Shown here: positions 22,772 through 31,521 of the stretch, piece after piece
Position numbering within the stretch: the first letter of the stretch is position 1
Layout of the letters: every line of letters starts with the position of its first letter
NCBI GenBank assembly: GCA_913055805.1
Contig: CAJXLF010000001.1
Span: 1 to 64,000 of the forward strand
Direction: 5' to 3'
DNA from: an uncultured Salinisphaerales bacterium
Lineage (GTDB): Bacteria; Pseudomonadota; Gammaproteobacteria; Nevskiales; CAJXLF01
DNA length: 64,000 bases
Notes under the pieces: model-generated
The model's input: only the letters and a program-made list of their open reading frames with translations
The model's database searches: none
Told to the model about the DNA's origin: nothing
Program-made: the position numbers and the translations under genes

Positions 22772-24013
22772 TTATTCAGCAGCGGGCAAAAACGATTTCA
22801 GCTCGACGTTCTCATCGGCCAGTGCCTCCTTGTCGGGCTGCACGCGTTCGGCAATCAGCTTCTTGGACATCATGAAGTCCTTGGGCCGGCTGATGGCGTC
22901 CATGGCAATGATGGCGCCATCTTTCAGATAGAACACCGAGAAGCTTTTTTCATCGGGGTTGCCACGCACAACAGCGTCGTCATAGCCCTGCGAAATGCCG
23001 ACCATCTGCAGCTTCAGGTCGTACTGATCGGACCAGAACCAGGGCTGGGCGTCATACACAGCTTCGATGCCCATCAGGTTGTCGGCGGCGGTACGGGCCT
23101 GGTCCATGGCGTTCTGTACGGATTCCAGGCGCATGCGGCGGCCGTAGAAATGGTCATGATGGTTGGCGCAGTCGCCGGCCGCGTAGATGTCGGGGTCGGA
23201 GCTGCGGCAGTGATCGTCGATGACAATGCCGTTATCCACTTTCAGTCCGGCGGCTTCGGCCAGTTCCACATTCGGCACAATGCCAATGCCGATGACCACG
23301 AGGTCGGCTTCAATTTTAGAGCCGTCTCCGAGCACTACATGAGTGACTTCTGGGTCGCCTTCCAGGCCGGTAACGGCAGCGCCGGTACGCAGATCCACAC
23401 CGGCATCGCGATGGACCTTTTCATAAAATTCGGAAGTGTAAGGCGCGGTCACGCGAGCCAGGACCCGCTCCAGACCCTCCAGCACGGTGACTTTCATGCC
23501 GAGCTTCACAGCCACGGCTGCAGCTTCCAGGCCGATGAAGCCGCCGCCAATAATGACAATACGCTTGCCTTCACCGCAGCGTTCGCGGATGGCATCCACA
23601 TCGGCGATGTTACGCAGCATGAATACGTTCGGCCGGTCGGCGCCGTCCACCGGCAGCGGACGGGCACGGCTGCCGGTGGTGATGACCAGCTTGTCGTAGT
23701 TGAGTGTTTCGCCGCTGGACAGCGCCAGCGCCTTGTTGTCCCGGTCGATGCTGTCCACGCGCACACCGGTCATGCATTCGATGCCGGCGGCATCCAGCTT
23801 GGCTTGCTGCATGACGTAGAGGCTTTCCAGCGAGGCTTCGCCGGCGAAATAGGTCTTGGATAGCGGTGGACGTTTGTAGGGAATGTAATCCTCGTCCGCC
23901 ACGATGAGTATGCGGCCCTCGAAGCCCTTCTTGTGCAGCTCCATGCCGCAGGTGCCGCCGGCCTGTCCGGCGCCGATAATCACAACAGTCTGATCAGCAG
24001 TTAATCCAGTCAT
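22772..24013 (-). CDS. FAD-dependent ferredoxin/rubredoxin reductase
   Basis: A 413-residue NAD(P)H oxidoreductase like the reductases of Rieske oxygenase, P450 and rubredoxin systems. The FAD site GAGQAGG is at 14-20, the NAD site IIGGGFIGLEAA about 152-163, and the ATG-like DIYAAGDCAN motif near 275. The YKRPPLSK segment is diagnostic of this family. It would pass electrons from NADH to a ferredoxin for an oxygenase; neither ferredoxin nor oxygenase is next to it. It lies in an operon with hydrolases and an acyl-CoA ligase. Confidence 0.93.
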   Translation of the reverse strand: MTGLTADQTVVIIGAGQAGGTCGMELHKKGFEGRILIVADEDYIPYKRPPLSKTYFAGEASLESLYVMQQAKLDAAGIECMTGVRVDSIDRDNKALALSSGETLNYDKLVITTGSRARPLPVDGADRPNVFMLRNIADVDAIRERCGEGKRIVIIGGGFIGLEAAAVAVKLGMKVTVLEGLERVLARVTAPYTSEFYEKVHRDAGVDLRTGAAVTGLEGDPEVTHVVLGDGSKIEADLVVIGIGIVPNVELAEAAGLKVDNGIVIDDHCRSSDPDIYAAGDCANHHDHFYGRRMRLESVQNAMDQARTAADNLMGIEAVYDAQPWFWSDQYDLKLQMVGISQGYDDAVVRGNPDEKSFSVFYLKDGAIIAMDAISRPKDFMMSKKLIAERVQPDKEALADENVELKSFLPAAE

Positions 24014-24071
24014 AGTCTCTTTCTCTTATGTGAACCCCGGTTGTATTTCACTTCCTCTCTGACACTTTCCC

Positions 24072-24132
24072 TTCAACAAGGAGAGGCATGCTTTCCCCTC
24101 TCCCCTCGCGGGAGAGGGTCAGGGAGAGGGGG
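24072..24132 (+). repeat. Palindromic GGGAGAGGG repeat, copy 2
   Basis: CCCTCTCCC (24096-24104) and GGGAGAGGG (24110-24118) with a CTCGC loop, then TCAGGGAGAGGGG. The leader TTCAACAAGGAGAGGCATG matches that of copy 1. It sits in the 121-bp gap between the ferredoxin reductase and lipase genes and overlaps neither. Confidence 0.8.
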
Positions 24133-24134
24133 GC

Positions 24135-25283
24135 TTATTGTACCGCTCCGGCCGCATAGGGTTTCAGCGGGGGCTCTTCGTTGGCCAGATGCGGGTCCAG
24201 CAGGCCATTGTCGATTTCCATCGGCAGGAGTCCGGCCATATCCAGCAGGAATGTGGGCGGAAGCGTCACACCCGGCACAATCGCAGGCGCTGTGCAGAGG
24301 GTAGCCGCACCACCGGCACGCTCGATGTCTGCAGGGCCGTCATTGAGTATGGCGTCCAGGGTAAGCAAGAAGGTGGTGGTGTCGGTCAGGCCGATGGTCA
24401 CATGGTCCACGATCAGCAGCGGACAGACATCCTGCAGCAGGATATTGCTCACCCGCGGATTATCCATGCCCCAGTCCAGCGCTGCGGTCGGCACGGGCGT
24501 GACGGGCTGCACCAGCTCGTCGAACTGGGTGTAGAGGCTGGTGTAATCCACATCGCCGGGAGTTTCGTCATCGGCATTCAGCGCTTCTTCGAACTCTGAG
24601 TCCGTACCCATTTGGTAGAAGGCGGCGGGAATGCCGGTAATACCCTGCAATACGGAAAACAGCGGATTGGTCCCGCCCTGGGAAGTGCCGTGATTGGGGC
24701 CGGCCTGCAGCACGAAGTCTTCGACCAGGTCGCGTGCCGAGGGCCACCATTTCAGGGCCCAGCGTGGCATGAGCGCACCCTGGCTGTGACCGATCATGGC
24801 GACCTTGCGGCCACTTTGGGCATGCATGTAGTGAATGGCGTTGGCGACATATTCGGCGGAAATCTGCAGATCGCCAAGGCCGCGATCCGGATAGGTAACA
24901 GTGCAAACGTCAAAGCCCATGGACTCCAGTACCGGACCATAAGACCAGTCGTACTGTTCCCAACCGGCGGTAAAGGTGCCGTGCACCAGGAGCACCGGGG
25001 GTTTGTCTGTATTCTCGAAGCCGGAGCATATGATGGCGTTGTCGAGTGTGGCCTGGTCTGTTTCATAGGCCGGCTCCACAAAACTGCCCGAGTTGCTGCC
25101 GCCGCCGTTCAGGCTGCCGTTGTTGTTTCCGTCACTGCCGCAGGCGGTTAATGCCCAGGCAGCCGCGATAGTCAGCAGGATTGACCTGATGGTATATGCC
25201 CGTTCGCCCTGAGCCCGTCGAAGGGCGTAATCGTGGCTCGACGAGCTCACCACGAACGTAAAGATGGGGGTTTTCTTCCACAT
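24135..25283 (-). CDS. Lipase, probable lipoprotein
   Basis: A 382-residue alpha/beta-hydrolase. The nucleophile elbow GHSQG is at 165-169 (S167) and the oxyanion motif LVHGTF near 99-104. The N-terminus has a hydrophobic stretch ending in the lipobox LTAC (C48), then a G/N/S-rich linker, so the mature enzyme is probably anchored by lipid at the cell envelope. GAGGGGATAACC precedes the ATG, supporting start 25283. Residues about 9-28 are encoded by a dispersed palindromic repeat (25201-25258) inserted in frame ahead of the signal sequence. It follows prpE by 2 bp. Confidence 0.88.
   Translation of the reverse strand: MWKKTPIFTFVVSSSSHDYALRRAQGERAYTIRSILLTIAAAWALTACGSDGNNNGSLNGGGSNSGSFVEPAYETDQATLDNAIICSGFENTDKPPVLLVHGTFTAGWEQYDWSYGPVLESMGFDVCTVTYPDRGLGDLQISAEYVANAIHYMHAQSGRKVAMIGHSQGALMPRWALKWWPSARDLVEDFVLQAGPNHGTSQGGTNPLFSVLQGITGIPAAFYQMGTDSEFEEALNADDETPGDVDYTSLYTQFDELVQPVTPVPTAALDWGMDNPRVSNILLQDVCPLLIVDHVTIGLTDTTTFLLTLDAILNDGPADIERAGGAATLCTAPAIVPGVTLPPTFLLDMAGLLPMEIDNGLLDPHLANEEPPLKPYAAGAVQ
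25201..25258. repeat. REP-like repeat inside the lipase signal region
   Basis: CGTTCGCCCTGAGCCCGTCG at one end and the inverted GAGCTCACCACGAACG at the other, with GTCGAAGGGC between. The same family (CGTTC...CCTGAGC...GTCGAAGGGC) occurs at 33821-33915. Here it is translated in frame as lipase residues 9-28. Confidence 0.7.
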
Positions 25284-25285
25284 GG

Positions 25286-27187
25286 TTATCCCCTCGGATA
25301 GCCGAGGCTGTTCAGGCTTTCGGTGATTTCTTCAAGGATTAGCGGGTCATCAATCGTTGCCGGCACCGTGTAATCCTCGCCATTGGCAATGGAGCGCATG
25401 GTCTTGCGCAGGACTTTGCCTGATCTTGTCTTGGGCAGGCGCTTGACGATGGCCGCCAGCTTGAAGGCAGCCACGGCGCCGATTTGTTCGCGGACGAGGG
25501 CGACGAGTTCGCCCACGATGGTTTCAGGTTCACGATCGACCCCGGCCTTGAGCACTACCAGGCCGACCGGCAGTTGTCCCTTCAGTTCGTCCGCCACACC
25601 AATAACGGCGCATTCGGCCACGTCGGGATGCGAGGCCAGCACTTCTTCCATGGCGCCGGTGGACAGGCGGTGGCCGGCGACATTAATGATGTCGTCGATG
25701 CGCGACATGATGGAGACGTAACCGTCTTCATCAATGAAACCGGCGTCACCCGTCAGATAGTAGCCGGGGTAGCGGGTCAGATAGTTTTCGACGTAGCCGG
25801 CCTCGTTGTTCCACATGGTAGGCAGCGAGCCAGGCGCCAGTGGTAGCTTGATCACGAGGTTGCCGATCTGGCCGCGCGGCACTTCATTGCCGGCCTCGTC
25901 CAGCACCTGCAGGTTGAAGCCGGGTACCGGTACCGATGAAGAGCCGGGTTTGATCGGCATGGGTTCGATGCCCTGGCAGTTGGCAATGGCCGGCCAGCCG
26001 AGTTCTGTCTGCCACCAGTGATCTACCACGGGTACGCCCAGCATGTCGGCCGCCCAGTTGATGGTGTCCGGGTCCGAGCGTTCGCCGGCCAGGAACAGGG
26101 TCTTGAGGGTGGAGAGGTCGTATTTCTGCAGCAGTTCGCCGCGCGGGTCTTCCTTCTTGATGGCGCGGAAGGCGGTGGGCGCGGTGAACAGGGCTTTCAC
26201 GCCGTGATCTGCGATCACCCGCCAGAAAGCGCCGGCGTCAGGCGTGCCCACGGGTTTGCCTTCGTACATGATGGTGGTGCAGCCATGCAGCAGCGGCCCG
26301 TAAACGATATAGGAGTGACCCACCACCCAGCCGACATCCGAGGCGGCCCAGAACACATCGCCGGGCTCGATGTTGTAGACGGCTTTCATGGAGTAGGTCA
26401 TGGCGACGGCATGGCTGCCGTGGTCGCGCACCACGCCTTTCGGTTTGCCGGTAGTTCCGGAGGTATAGAGTACGTAGAGCGGGTCGGTGGCTTCCAGAGT
26501 GACGCATTCCGCCGGCTCGGCGCCGGCCATGGCCTCATTCCAGTCAAGATCACGACCCTCTATGAGTGAGGCCTGACATTCGGGGCGCTGCAGGAGGATG
26601 CAGCTGTCGACCTTGTGGCTGGCCAGTTCCAGCGCCTCATCAAGCAGAGGTTTGTATTCCACGATGCGGCCCGGCTCGATACCGCAGGAGGCGGAGACCA
26701 CCGCCCTGGGCTGGGCGTCGTCGATACGCTTGGCCAGTTCCCTGGCGGCAAAACCACCGAATACCACCGAGTGAATGGCGCCGATGCGGGCGCAGGCGAG
26801 CATGGCGATGGCGGCTTCCGGCACCATGGGCATGTAGATCACCACACGGTCGCCGCGGGTCACGCCCTGGGCGGTCAGCACGCCGGCGAACTTCGCCACT
26901 TCATCACGCAGTTCACGGTAGCTGTATTTTCGTAGCTGTCCGGTCAGCGGGCTGTCGTAGATCAGGGCTGTCTGCTCGGCGCGGCCGCTCTCGACATGGC
27001 GGTCCAGTGCATTGAAGCAGGTGTTGAACTGGCCACCGGCAAACCAGCGGTACAGGGGAGCATCACTGTCGTCCAGCACCCGGTCCCAGGTTTTGTCCCA
27101 GTGCAGCGCCTGGGCGTGTTGCGCCCAGTAACCCTGCGGGTTATCGACTGACTTCTGATATTCCGTCTGATAGTTCGATGTGCTCAT
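25286..27187 (-). CDS. prpE: Propionyl-CoA synthetase-like acyl-CoA ligase
   Basis: A 633-residue AMP-forming acyl-CoA synthetase of the Acs/PrpE group. The ATP loop YTSGTTGKPKGVVRD and the C-terminal catalytic lysine region LPKTRSGKVLRKTMRSIA are intact; the ACAS_N domain is at the N-terminus (SVDNPQGYWAQHAQALHWDK). RDHGSHAVAM and HSYIVYGPLLHG are more like PrpE than Acs. It activates propionate or a similar short acid for catabolism. It lies between an HSL-type hydrolase and a lipase in one operon, so it may activate acids they release. Confidence 0.92.
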   Translation of the reverse strand: MSTSNYQTEYQKSVDNPQGYWAQHAQALHWDKTWDRVLDDSDAPLYRWFAGGQFNTCFNALDRHVESGRAEQTALIYDSPLTGQLRKYSYRELRDEVAKFAGVLTAQGVTRGDRVVIYMPMVPEAAIAMLACARIGAIHSVVFGGFAARELAKRIDDAQPRAVVSASCGIEPGRIVEYKPLLDEALELASHKVDSCILLQRPECQASLIEGRDLDWNEAMAGAEPAECVTLEATDPLYVLYTSGTTGKPKGVVRDHGSHAVAMTYSMKAVYNIEPGDVFWAASDVGWVVGHSYIVYGPLLHGCTTIMYEGKPVGTPDAGAFWRVIADHGVKALFTAPTAFRAIKKEDPRGELLQKYDLSTLKTLFLAGERSDPDTINWAADMLGVPVVDHWWQTELGWPAIANCQGIEPMPIKPGSSSVPVPGFNLQVLDEAGNEVPRGQIGNLVIKLPLAPGSLPTMWNNEAGYVENYLTRYPGYYLTGDAGFIDEDGYVSIMSRIDDIINVAGHRLSTGAMEEVLASHPDVAECAVIGVADELKGQLPVGLVVLKAGVDREPETIVGELVALVREQIGAVAAFKLAAIVKRLPKTRSGKVLRKTMRSIANGEDYTVPATIDDPLILEEITESLNSLGYPRG

Positions 27188-27245
27188 GTCTCAACCGTTT
27201 CGCTTGTTGCCCCGGCTCCGGTGGCCGGGGTTGTGATTTGGTGAC

Positions 27246-28226
27246 TCAGGCAAGGTGTTGTCTCGCAAATCCCATCATGTCGTCGCGGGCAATACGCGCC
27301 TCCGGGAACAGGGCGGCGAACAGCGGGAAGGCATGCGGCAATACCGGCCACACATCCAGTTGTACCGGTACGCCTGCGTCCTGTGCCCGTTGGGCGCAGA
27401 ACACCGAGTCATCGCGCAGGACTTCGGTATCGCCGACGACATAGTGCATCGGCGGCATGCCGCTGTAGTCGGCATAGATCGGCGATAACTCCGGGTCGGA
27501 GGCATCCCAGTCATGGGTATAAAGGTCATCCAGATTGCCCATGCTGCCTATTGGAATGAGCGGGTCGCGGTGCGGGGCATAGGATCTGGATTGCGGCATG
27601 TGAATGCGGCCCATCTCTGTTACCGGCGAGACCAGGGCGGCGCAGGCGGGCATGGGCGCGCCTGCCTTGCGGATGCGTTGCAGCATGCCGAGGGTAAGAT
27701 TGCCGCCGGCGGAATCGCCGCCGACCATGATTTTACGTGGATCGTAGCCGGCCTCCAGCAGCCCCATATAGGCACGCTCGCAATCGTCCAGAGAATGTGG
27801 AAACTGGTTGTAGGGGCCGAGCCGGTAATCGGGCAAAAAGCCGCTGGCGCCCAGACCCTTGCACAGCAGGGCGAGCATGCGCAGGTGCGCCGGATTGGAA
27901 GCGGGAATGATGAAACCGCCGCCATGCAGCCACAGAATCACACGGCCGCTGGTATCCAGAAAGTCACCCACGGTCGGGCCGGGCACGCCGTTCACAATAC
28001 GGAAATGCTGCGTCAGTCCGGCGGTGTTCTTGCACTGCGAGCGGGCGATAAAAATATGCGCCTTGCCCAGGCGGCTTTTCTTATCGCCTTTCACGAACCA
28101 GGCCATCATGGGCTTGAGCGTCCACTTCAGGAATTTGGTAAAGAAGCGGCTGCGCAGGCTGATCTTGACGTCTTTCACCACCACCTCGGGGAAGGTGGTG
28201 ATCAGATTTGCGGGTGGTGCGGTCAT
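27246..28226 (-). CDS. Alpha/beta hydrolase, hormone-sensitive lipase family
   Basis: A 326-residue HSL-family (family IV) esterase. HGGG (101-104) forms the oxyanion hole, GDSAGG contains the nucleophile S172, and the acid and histidine lie in GDTEVLRDD and LPHAFP. ATG 28226 is preferred over an upstream in-frame ATG at 28274 because GAGGAAAACC directly precedes it. A hydrophobic N-terminal segment (residues 28-46) may dock it to the membrane. It is the first gene of the minus-strand operon running to 21506. Confidence 0.92.
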   Translation of the reverse strand: MTAPPANLITTFPEVVVKDVKISLRSRFFTKFLKWTLKPMMAWFVKGDKKSRLGKAHIFIARSQCKNTAGLTQHFRIVNGVPGPTVGDFLDTSGRVILWLHGGGFIIPASNPAHLRMLALLCKGLGASGFLPDYRLGPYNQFPHSLDDCERAYMGLLEAGYDPRKIMVGGDSAGGNLTLGMLQRIRKAGAPMPACAALVSPVTEMGRIHMPQSRSYAPHRDPLIPIGSMGNLDDLYTHDWDASDPELSPIYADYSGMPPMHYVVGDTEVLRDDSVFCAQRAQDAGVPVQLDVWPVLPHAFPLFAALFPEARIARDDMMGFARQHLA

Positions 28227-28327
28227 GGTTTTCCTCACAATAGCCGAGCAGTTTTGCGGATTAGGGTGCGGCATGCCTCATCCGTTGTGGTTAGCAGGCG
28301 CTTATGCGGGGGTTGAATAAAGCGTTT

Positions 28328-28347
28328 TAACGTCATGATGTTATAAT
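28328..28347 (+). promoter_or_regulatory. Promoter and operator of the RHH/RelE toxin-antitoxin pair
   Basis: A -10 TATAAT (28342-28347) lies 18 bp before the antitoxin ATG. It overlaps an imperfect 16-bp palindrome, TAACGTCATGATGTTA (28328-28343), with one mismatched pair, the likely site of RHH antitoxin autorepression. No convincing -35 was found. Confidence 0.55.
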
Positions 28348-28365
28348 GCTATTCGAGGTGATTCC

Positions 28366-28599
28366 ATGAGTGAAATGAGCAAGCGTTCGACGATCTATTT
28401 CGAACCCGAAATCCATCAGGCTTTGCGGTTGAAGGCGGTGTCCACCCACAGGTCCGTGTCTGATCTGGTGAATGACGCAGTGCGCCAGGCGCTGCGTGAA
28501 GACCAGGAGGACCTGGCGGCTTTTGAAAATCGTGTAGCCGAACCCACCATGAGTTACGAGGCGTTGCTGGAAGATCTCAAGGCGCATGGCAAACTTTGA
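28366..28599 (+). CDS. Ribbon-helix-helix antitoxin
   Basis: A 77-residue CopG/RelB-like antitoxin. The N-terminal beta-strand KRSTIYFEPEIHQALRLKA and following helix VSDLVNDAVRQAL form the RHH DNA-binding fold; the C-terminal part, MSYEALLEDLKAHGKL, is the toxin-binding tail common to RelB/ParD-type antitoxins. AGGTG lies 8 bp before the ATG. It overlaps the toxin gene by 14 bp. Confidence 0.9.
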   Translation: MSEMSKRSTIYFEPEIHQALRLKAVSTHRSVSDLVNDAVRQALREDQEDLAAFENRVAEPTMSYEALLEDLKAHGKL

Positions 28600-28849
28600 G
28601 ATTCGTTTCAGGAAATCTGTCGCCAAGGATTTTCGAAGCATTCCAAATACTGATGTAAAGCGTATCCTCAAGCGCATAGAGGGCTTGCGTGACAATCCGC
28701 GTCCCGTCGGTTGCGAGAAACTCTCTGCACAGGAGCGTTACCGTATTCGACAGGGTGTTTACCGCATCATTTACGAAATCCAGGATCAGGCCCTCGTTAT
28801 CGTAGTCGTCAAAATCGGTCATCGCCGCGGCGTATATCGCCAGCTTTAG
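28586..28849 (+). CDS. RelE/ParE-family toxin
   Basis: An 87-residue RelE-superfamily toxin: FEIRFRKSVAKDFRSIP at the N-terminus, GLRDNPRPVGCEKLSAQERYRIRQGVYRIIYEI in the middle (split over residues 33-65) and VKIGHRRGVYR at the end. The R-x-R-x-G-x-Y-R-I-I-Y and IGHRRxVY motifs are those of the RelE branch that cuts mRNA at the ribosome. The ATG lies within the antitoxin gene. The pair is not part of the integron; it ends 14 bp before the convergent carboxyltransferase gene. Confidence 0.92.
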   Translation: MANFEIRFRKSVAKDFRSIPNTDVKRILKRIEGLRDNPRPVGCEKLSAQERYRIRQGVYRIIYEIQDQALVIVVVKIGHRRGVYRQL

Positions 28850-28862
28850 GTGGCGGCTGAGT

Positions 28863-30470
28863 CTATAACCTGAATATCCCGTAACGCGGGTCGCCGATCG
28901 GGGTGTTCAGGGCCGCCGACAGCGAAATGCCCAGGGCGTTGCGGGTATCCACCGGGTCGAGGATGCCGTCGTCCCAGATTTCGGAGGTCGACCAGTAGGC
29001 GCTGGACTTGCGCTTGAATTCGGCCAGCACCGGCTGGCGGATGGCCTCGATATCTTCCTTCGACAATTCCTTGCCCTCGCGCTGCAACTGCCGCACCTTC
29101 ACTTCGGCCAGGGTATTGGCCGCCTGTTCGGCGCCCATCACGGAAATCTCGTGCTGTGGCCAGGTGAACAGGAAGCGCGAGTCAAAGGCGCGGCCGCTCA
29201 TGCCGTAGTTACCGGCGCCAAACGATCCGTGACACATCACGGTGAACTTGGGCACCTCGCAGCCGGTCATGGCCATGATCATCTTGGCGCCATCCTTGGT
29301 GATGCCGCGTTCCTCGTAGGCCTTGCCGACCATGAAGCCGGTGATGTTCTGCAGGAAGATGATCGGTGTGCGGTTCTGGTTGCACAGCTGGATGAAGTGC
29401 GCGCCCTTCAGCGAGGAATCGTTGAACAGCACGCCGTTGTTGGCCAGGATGCCGACTTTGTAACCCCACAGGTGCGCATAGCCGCAGACCAGCGAGGTGC
29501 CGTATTTCGGCTGGTATTCATGAAAGCGGGAGCCGTCCACCAGGCGGGCAATGACCTCGCGCATGTCGAACTGCTGTTTGATGTCGCGCGGCAGGATGCC
29601 ATACAGCTCGCTGGGGTCGTAGTAGGGGTCTTCCGGCGTCTGCCACTCGATGCGGGTTTTGTCCGGCGTCTTGAACTGCGCAACGATGTCGCGGCAGATG
29701 GCCAGTGCCTCTTCTTCGCTGGCGGCTGGATAATCGGCCGTGCCCGAGGTGGTGGTGTGCATGTCGCAGCCACCCAGTTCTTCCACGCCCACATCCTCAC
29801 CGGTGGCGGCTTTCACCAGCGGCGGGCCGGCCAGGAAGATGGCGCCGGTGCCACGCACGATCACGTTATAGTCAGACAGCCCCGGCACGTAGGCGCCGCC
29901 AGCCGTGCAATGGCCGAGTACCACCGACACCTGCTGGATGCCCATCTTCGACAGCATGCACTGGTTGCGGAAGATGCGGCCGGCGTAGTACTTGTCGGCG
30001 AATAGTTCCGCCTGCAGCGGCAGGAAGCCACCCGCCGAGTCACAGAGATGCACCACCGGCAGGCGGTTCTCGATGGCGATATCCAGTGCGCGCACGGCCT
30101 TCTTTACCGTGAGCGGATACCAGGCGCCGCCTTTCACGCTGCCGTCGCCGGCATTGATCATCACCTCGCGACCGGAAACGATGCCGATGCCGGTGACCAC
30201 GCCTGCCCCTGGCGCTTCCCCGCCGTAGGCCTCACCCGCGGCCAGACTGGAAAGTTCCAGGAACGGGGTGCCGGGATCCAGCAGGCGCTTGAGGCGTTCG
30301 CGCACTGTCATCTTGTCCTGCTTGGCCAGACGGTCGAGGTCGCGCTGCGCGCGGTCAAAGCGGGCCGCATGCTGTTTTTCTCTGAATTTTTCGGCGTTCT
30401 TCAGGTTATGCGCGTAGTTGGCCCTGAAGTCTTCGGATTGGGTGTTCAGGCTTGAGACGATTCTCTTCAT
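28863..30470 (-). CDS. Acyl-CoA carboxylase carboxyltransferase subunit (MccB/AtuC type)
   Basis: A 535-residue carboxyltransferase, the usual MccB length. GTGAIFLAGPPLVKAATGEDVG, broken here as GTGAIFLAGPP and VKAATGEDVG, and QNITGFMVGKAYEERGI are typical of the methylcrotonyl/geranyl-CoA group. It transfers carboxylate from biotin to the gamma-carbon of a branched 2-enoyl-CoA. It is the last gene of the operon TetR, biotin carboxylase, DUF559, biotin carrier, carboxyltransferase. Whether it is MCC (leucine/isovalerate) or GCC (acyclic terpenes) cannot be settled by eye; no HMG-CoA lyase is adjacent. Confidence 0.93.
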   Translation of the reverse strand: MKRIVSSLNTQSEDFRANYAHNLKNAEKFREKQHAARFDRAQRDLDRLAKQDKMTVRERLKRLLDPGTPFLELSSLAAGEAYGGEAPGAGVVTGIGIVSGREVMINAGDGSVKGGAWYPLTVKKAVRALDIAIENRLPVVHLCDSAGGFLPLQAELFADKYYAGRIFRNQCMLSKMGIQQVSVVLGHCTAGGAYVPGLSDYNVIVRGTGAIFLAGPPLVKAATGEDVGVEELGGCDMHTTTSGTADYPAASEEEALAICRDIVAQFKTPDKTRIEWQTPEDPYYDPSELYGILPRDIKQQFDMREVIARLVDGSRFHEYQPKYGTSLVCGYAHLWGYKVGILANNGVLFNDSSLKGAHFIQLCNQNRTPIIFLQNITGFMVGKAYEERGITKDGAKMIMAMTGCEVPKFTVMCHGSFGAGNYGMSGRAFDSRFLFTWPQHEISVMGAEQAANTLAEVKVRQLQREGKELSKEDIEAIRQPVLAEFKRKSSAYWSTSEIWDDGILDPVDTRNALGISLSAALNTPIGDPRYGIFRL

Positions 30471-30541
30471 GACTGCTCTCTCAGGCGTAAAGTGCCGTCA
30501 ATCCGGATAAGCGCCCTGCGTTTTCCGGAATGGGCGTTTTC

Positions 30542-30573
30542 AAATCTGTGTGTATCTGTGCGCATCTGTGGTT
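30542..30573. repeat. CTGTG-rich dispersed repeat
   Basis: AATCTGTGTGTATCTGTG followed by CGCATCTGTGG is a diverged copy of the AATCTGTGTAATCCGTG repeat that ends the unit at 21268-21498. It lies in the 111-bp gap between the biotin carrier and carboxyltransferase genes. Confidence 0.5.
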
Positions 30574-30581
30574 TCTCTTTT

Positions 30582-31097
30582 TTATTCTTCTGCTTCGGGT
30601 TCCAGCGTGATCAGCACGGCGTCCTTGTCGAAGGTCTGGCCGGGGGTGAACTGGATGCTCTGCACCACGCCATCGCGTGGCGACACAATCGTGGTTTCCA
30701 TCTTCATGCTTTCCATCACCAGCAGGGTCTGTCCGGTCTTGACGTGATCACCCTCGGCGACCGCCACCGACACGAGGCTGCCGGGCATGGTGGCCTTGAC
30801 GTTGTCGGCCGCGGCGCCGGCGCTCATCTCGGCCAGGCGTTGCAGGGCATGCTCGAAGGTCAGCTGGTAGACCTCGCCGTCGAGGTGAATGAAGACATCG
30901 TCGCCGTCCAGGGCGAGGCTGATGTGGTCCACCTCGCCATTCACGTTCAGTACCCAGTCACCTTCCTCGCCCTGGATGAGGGAGACGGGGATTTCGATGC
31001 GTTCGTCGCCCTGGTTCAGGTGCAGGCGATAGCCCTCGCGTGCGCGGGACAGGCCGATGTCGTGTTCGGCGTCGAGGAGTTTGAATCCGTGTTGCAT
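30582..31097 (-). CDS. Separate biotin carboxyl carrier domain of the acyl-CoA carboxylase
   Basis: A 171-residue protein equal to the C-terminal third of MccA/AtuF alpha subunits: a BT domain (residues about 1-90) followed by a biotinyl domain with MESMKMET, where K132 is the biotinylated lysine. In most bacteria this is joined to the biotin carboxylase. Here 506 + 171 residues equals a normal single alpha subunit. Its ATG overlaps the stop codon of the intervening DUF559 gene (TAATG), and GAGGA lies 9 bp upstream, so it can be translated by coupling. Confidence 0.92.
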   Translation of the reverse strand: MQHGFKLLDAEHDIGLSRAREGYRLHLNQGDERIEIPVSLIQGEEGDWVLNVNGEVDHISLALDGDDVFIHLDGEVYQLTFEHALQRLAEMSAGAAADNVKATMPGSLVSVAVAEGDHVKTGQTLLVMESMKMETTIVSPRDGVVQSIQFTPGQTFDKDAVLITLEPEAEE

Positions 31098-31504
31098 TAG
31101 AAAGAATCCTCGTGTTTTTCTCCCTCTCCCTCCGGGAGAGGGTTGGGGTGAGGGCTATTTCCTTCAAGATTTCGCAGAATCTCGGCTAGCACCTCTTCCG
31201 TCTGGGTCAGTACCTGGTCATTCCAGAAGCGAATGACCTTGTAACCTGCGGCTTCGAGCCGAGCCGTGCGAACTGAGTCAGCGGCGAATTGATCAGCGTG
31301 TTGTCCGCCGTCGAGTTCGACTATCAACATGGCATCAATGCAGAGAAAATCCGCGATAGCAGAACCGACAGGTAGCTGGCGGCGGAATTTGTACCCGCCA
31401 AGTTGGCGATTACGAAGATGCTTCCATAAAAGCAGTTCAGCGTCTGTTGAATTCGCTCTGAGTTCACGTGCTATGCCAGTTAAACGGTGTTTGTGGGTTT
31501 TCAT
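31097..31504 (-). CDS. DUF559 (Vsr/MTES_1575-like) nuclease
   Basis: A 135-residue DUF559 protein with the PD-(D/E)xK-type endonuclease fold related to Vsr. Family signatures: ARELRANSTDAELLLWKHLRNRQLGGYKFRRQ in two parts, IADFLC and IVELDGGQHA, with the catalytic D of ADF and E-x-D of VELDGGQH, then VIRFWNDQVL. ATG 31504 follows GGAGA; upstream in-frame codons are read from repeat DNA. The last 18 or so residues (PHPNPLPEGEGE...) are read from the left palindromic repeat. It interrupts the carboxylase alpha-subunit locus between repeats at 31122-31155 and 31522-31562. Confidence 0.88.
   Translation of the reverse strand: MKTHKHRLTGIARELRANSTDAELLLWKHLRNRQLGGYKFRRQLPVGSAIADFLCIDAMLIVELDGGQHADQFAADSVRTARLEAAGYKVIRFWNDQVLTQTEEVLAEILRNLEGNSPHPNPLPEGEGEKHEDSF
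31122..31155 (+). repeat. Palindromic GGGAGAGGG repeat, copy 3 (left flank of DUF559 gene)
   Basis: CCCTCTCCC (31122-31130) and GGGAGAGGG (31134-31142) form a hairpin, followed by TTGGGGTGAGGGC. It points toward the DUF559 gene and encodes that protein's C-terminus. It is the inverse partner of the copy at 31522-31562. Confidence 0.8.
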
Positions 31505-31521
31505 TAGAGTTCTCCATTTAC

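Noticed and set aside
22484-23863. 459-codon plus-strand frame across the serine hydrolase and ferredoxin reductase genes
   Set aside because: It spans two unrelated, well-recognised minus-strand genes and shows no family motif; a codon-bias artefact.
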